From positions 16,469-24,664 of the forward strand of contig DHXK01000210.1 in the NCBI GenBank assembly GCA_002413665.1: a stretch of 8,196 bases of DNA, written 5' to 3'. Below are positions 6,801-8,196 of this stretch, in pieces; position 1 is the first letter of the stretch, and the number at the start of each line of letters is the position of its first letter. Source of the stretch: Legionellales bacterium UBA5158. GTDB taxonomy: Bacteria; Pseudomonadota; Gammaproteobacteria; DSM-16500. The position numbers and the translations under genes are program-made. The notes beneath the pieces are model-generated. The model was not told where the DNA came from and did not search any database. It was given only the letters and a program-made list of their open reading frames with translations.

Positions 6801-8196
6801 TAAATCACCAAAATCTTTTTCTAAACGTTGTGTAATGTCTAAACCCATCACTGAATCCACACCATACACTTCATACGTTTCATTAAACTCAATGTCAGTA
6901 ATAGGTATTTGTAACTTTTCAGCGAAAACAGATTGCAGATAAACAAGTGCAAAATCATTTATATTACTTGATGAAACGTCTATTTTGACAGGCGTTATTT
7001 TAGGTTCAATATCAAACCAATAGCGTTCGGTATTAAAGGGATAAGCGGGCAATAAAGGAATTTTTTTAAATTGATCATCACCATAAACATCAACCCAAGC
7101 AACTGGATAATGCTTACTATATAAATCTGCTAAAATCATTAACTTATCAAAGTAATTTATGTTTGTCAGATCAGAATAGTTTTTAAGAGACTTGATTGTT
7201 GATTTATAGCTATATTCTAAGTCTAGCACAGCAGAAGGGTCTTCTTTACCAGTACTCAACAACACATTTGATGGTGCAATATTATCTATTAAACTTTCTA
7301 ATGCCGCACTCAGTTCTGCTACAGATGCCACTACAAAACTAGATCGTGATGAAAAATGCGTATGACCAGTGTTTAATGTGTAGCTAAGCGCTGATAAATT
7401 AATATCAACGTTTTTAGTTAACCACTCTAACAAGTTACACATTTTTTGTTGCAAACTTTTATTATGTTTTGCTGATAAAGTTATTAAATAATAGGGTTGC
7501 TTCTTGATATGTTTAGATGCGCAAGCAGATGACTCTTCAATCACAATATGTGCATTCGTTCCACCAAAACCAAACGAACTAACTCCTGCCCGTCTAGGTA
7601 GCTCTTCTCCATTATCATTCAATAATCTTTTCCACTCTTGCGTATGATTCACTAAGTAGAATGGACTATTCACTAAATTAATGTAAGGATTTAATTCCTT
7701 GCAATGTAAGTTTCCAGGAATCTTTTTATAATGCAGTGCAAGTAATACTTTTATAACGCTAGCAATACCAGAGGCAGGCTCTAAATGACCAATATTAGAT
7801 TTCAAAGATCCTAAGGCGCAGTACCCTTTTGTGTTGCTATCGTTATCCAAAGTTTTAAACGCAAGTTTTAAAGCTTCGACTTCAATAGGATCACCGAGCT
7901 CAGTGCCAGTGCCATGAGTTTCTATGTAATTAATGGATGCAGGATTAATATTCGCATTGACATAAGCCTCCATTAACAACTCACTCTGAGCATTTACGCT
8001 AGGAGCCGTCAATGACTGAGCCCTACCGCCATGATTGACTGCAGTGGCTTTAATCACGCCATAAATATGATCACCATCTTTTTCCGCTAAATGTAATGGC
8101 TTTAATAATATCGCGCCTACACCCTCACCCTTCACATATCCATTTGCACTCTTATCAAAAGTTTTACATCGGCCATCTGGTGATAACGCACCTAGC
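3828..8196 (-). CDS. Trans-AT type I polyketide synthase, C-terminal part (KS-ACP-KS-KRs-ACP), 5' end outside window
   Basis: Modular PKS that extends and passes on a carrier-bound polyketide chain in the cytoplasm. The frame stays open to base 8196, so the gene starts upstream; the GTG at 8135 lies inside a KS and is not the start. Counting the first complete codon (8195) as residue 1, 1455 residues are visible: KS1 remainder 1-220, linker ending LPAYPFNTERYW (382-393), ACP1 412-486 (GVDSV, Ser448), KS2 520-946 (Cys691, His826, His866), linker ending LPTYPFAKRRCW (1098-1109), a ketoreductase-like structural subdomain 1126-1310, ACP2 1328-1404 (GMDSI, Ser1366) and an acidic tail 1415-1455. 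There is no AT between KS and ACP in either module. KS motifs such as INHGG/MNHGG-type segments, YTVPNP and FGEGG are typical of trans-AT synthases. It ends TGA 193 bases before the next PKS on the same strand, so the two are probably co-transcribed. The family is certain; the product is unknown. Confidence 0.96.
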   Translation of the reverse strand, partial: LGALSPDGRCKTFDKSANGYVKGEGVGAILLKPLHLAEKDGDHIYGVIKATAVNHGGRAQSLTAPSVNAQSELLMEAYVNANINPASINYIETHGTGTELGDPIEVEALKLAFKTLDNDSNTKGYCALGSLKSNIGHLEPASGIASVIKVLLALHYKKIPGNLHCKELNPYINLVNSPFYLVNHTQEWKRLLNDNGEELPRRAGVSSFGFGGTNAHIVIEESSACASKHIKKQPYYLITLSAKHNKSLQQKMCNLLEWLTKNVDINLSALSYTLNTGHTHFSSRSSFVVASVAELSAALESLIDNIAPSNVLLSTGKEDPSAVLDLEYSYKSTIKSLKNYSDLTNINYFDKLMILADLYSKHYPVAWVDVYGDDQFKKIPLLPAYPFNTERYWFDIEPKITPVKIDVSSSNINDFALVYLQSVFAEKLQIPITDIEFNETYEVYGVDSVMGLDITQRLEKDFGDLPKTLLYERNNLNDLAKFFCKKYNLVLQTLSGIEKEIPVAAASLVVSQKYSPAVNSDDIAIIGLSGTYPMAKNIFELWDNLENARDCVGEVPSDRWNYRDYPVSVGGEEKYFNKGGFIPDVDKFDPLFFGIAPSDAAMMDPQERLFMQSAWTTLEDAGYTREGLQRSVNNHVGVFVGVTYNFYPLFIAEEWARGNRIPLDIQMFSIANRVSYFLNASGPSFVIDTACSSSLAAIHQACESIIRGECTVALAGGVNLSLHPAKYHMLGSLSFLSTEGRCTSFGEGGTGYVPSEGVGSMLLKPLSLALRDNDRIYGVIKASSMNHGGKTSGYTVPNPTAQAEVIKLALSKANINARTISYVEAHGTGTSLGDPIEVRGLQEAYSEYTEDKQYCALGSVKSNIGHLESAAGISQMTKVLLQLQHKKIVPSLHSKTLNPFIDFADTPFYVPQEVSDWNTLPDTPRRAGVSSFGAGGANVHVIVEEYSCEPAPLDNSGPFVFLMSAMNQDRLKEYVNDVYQFMLVQKKYYSSKKELENWLANACYTSQVARESMPARLVIVSDSFDELMVKLKGCNDKLDLKQHLVWFSSSVKVNRKFDDISHCNLLTDNKKLAEMWSQGSKIDWEQLHLQKTLSRCYLPTYPFAKRRCWVANQETNSSATVLKTLTKKWLILSDEELGFHLQNTLGSDNCIYCFAGNKYQEFSKNVFYANPDKLEDYSKLLLSCSSDIEGIIYLRTLLPDQEFSLVNQRFLYLFQALVQQKWSSSIQICLINREEENAEILQHHLWNLKDFFKETQSAHQTLLMNFYDDKSLFREADLISTEIQNIQLNKNHIHFKNAIRHAIKLENPPQFIESIIPLSQKKFTSSEPLDREHVSSLVLNALASLLAMDVIEIDPEVAFLNYGMDSIIGINFVAELNKSFPGLLSPMDLYRYPAVNELVNYILKSCAPEKLEEVEFLKPVLPNEKDFLAEIDHLDDAQVSQLLEDELRELDHLWN
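3984..4214 (-). other. ACP2 domain
   Basis: Acyl carrier domain with the attachment serine in NYGMDSIIGI (codon 4098-4100). It is the last folded domain of the first PKS, followed by an acidic tail ending in LLEDELRELDHLWN, a probable C-terminal docking helix that would hand the chain to KS3 on the next protein. Confidence 0.9.
4266..4820 (-). other. Ketoreductase structural subdomain without catalytic half (KRs)
   Basis: About 185 residues follow the KS2 linker. They begin KKWLILSD and continue through a G-I-I-Y-L-R strand, an F-Q-A-L helix and an I-Q-I-C-L-I strand, ending in a short HIHFKNAIRHAIKLE segment. This order matches the truncated Rossmann-like structural subdomain that normally precedes the catalytic ketoreductase in type I PKS. 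The expected next element, a glycine-rich NADPH motif (TGGxGxxG) followed by the Lys-Ser-Tyr catalytic residues, is missing, and ACP2 begins within about 20 residues. Seen directly: no nucleotide-binding motif. Inferred: a degenerate KR that cannot reduce. Sequence identity to KRs is low, so a different fold remains possible. Confidence 0.6.
5358..6638 (-). other. KS2 domain, complete, trans-AT type
   Basis: Complete ketosynthase with all three catalytic residues: cysteine in DTACSSS (codon 6123-6125), histidine in EAHGTGT and histidine in KSNIGHLES. Segments such as SIANRVSYF, FGEGGTGYVPSEGVG, MNHGGKTSGYTVPNP and the end motif SSFGAGGANVH are characteristic of trans-AT KS domains. The intact Cys-His-His set argues for a condensing rather than a non-elongating KS. 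Substrate clade cannot be assigned by eye. Confidence 0.93.
6738..6962 (-). other. ACP1 domain
   Basis: Acyl carrier domain directly after the KS1 linker. The phosphopantetheine attachment serine is in YGVDSVMGLDI, codon 6852-6854. The module is therefore KS-ACP with no cis AT, KR or DH, so its beta-keto group would be processed in trans or not at all. The D-S-V-M-G-L-D order after the serine is a normal carrier pattern. Confidence 0.9.
7536..8196 (-). other. KS1 domain, C-terminal half
   Basis: This is the C-terminal half of a ketosynthase. The active-site cysteine lies upstream of the window. The catalytic histidine in ETHGTGT, the lysine of LKSNIGHLEP and its histidine are present. The segment VNHGGRAQSLTAP, followed by NAQSELL, is the pattern common in trans-AT KS domains. 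The C-terminal SSFGFGGTNAH motif is intact. It is probably a working condensing domain, but this cannot be shown without the cysteine. Confidence 0.9.

Noticed and set aside
8133..8135. GTG as start codon of the first PKS
   Set aside because: The codon is inside the KS consensus (NGYVKGEGVG) and the frame continues upstream with conserved KS sequence (SPDGRCKTFD) to the window edge.
2270..8196. Long internal repeats
   Set aside because: The three KS domains share protein motifs, but this is ordinary domain repetition in a modular synthase. I saw no long identical DNA copies.

Overview
The window is almost entirely the interior of a modular polyketide synthase (PKS) locus, all read on the minus strand. 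Two large multidomain proteins fill it and both run off an edge. There is no acyltransferase (AT) domain in either protein, and two of the three ketosynthases (KS) have the sequence signature of trans-AT systems. This is therefore most likely part of a trans-AT PKS assembly line whose malonyl loading is done by a separate enzyme encoded elsewhere. The coding DNA is AT-rich, with many AAA, ATT and TTA codons. This fits an AT-rich gammaproteobacterium such as a Legionellales member or an insect or marine symbiont, but that assignment is inference and weak.

Layout in transcription order, right to left. At 8196-3828 is the C-terminal 1455 residues of a first PKS: the end of KS1, a KS-to-ACP linker, ACP1, a complete KS2, a second linker, a stand-alone ketoreductase structural subdomain with no catalytic half, ACP2, and a short charged helical tail. 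At 3827-3635 is a 193-base gap that contains a 59% GC island (3711-3810), unlike the surrounding genes, and a strong Shine-Dalgarno sequence just before the next gene. At 3634-1 is the N-terminal 1211 residues of a second PKS: a short N-terminal coiled-coil-like docking segment, KS3 (which looks more like a cis-AT KS), a linker, a dehydratase-fold domain that lacks the normal catalytic histidine motif, ACP3, and a thioesterase of the external (type II, GrsT/RifR-like) kind, cut by the window edge.

The inferred working order is upstream modules, then KS1-ACP1, then KS2-KRs-ACP2, then transfer across the protein boundary to KS3-DH*-ACP3, then TE. The thioesterase makes the second protein the probable end of the line. 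None of the modules fully visible here carries an obviously competent reducing domain, so the last steps would leave keto groups unless enzymes acting in trans modify them. The product cannot be deduced from this window. No RNA genes, CRISPR arrays, insertion sequences or clear terminators are visible.
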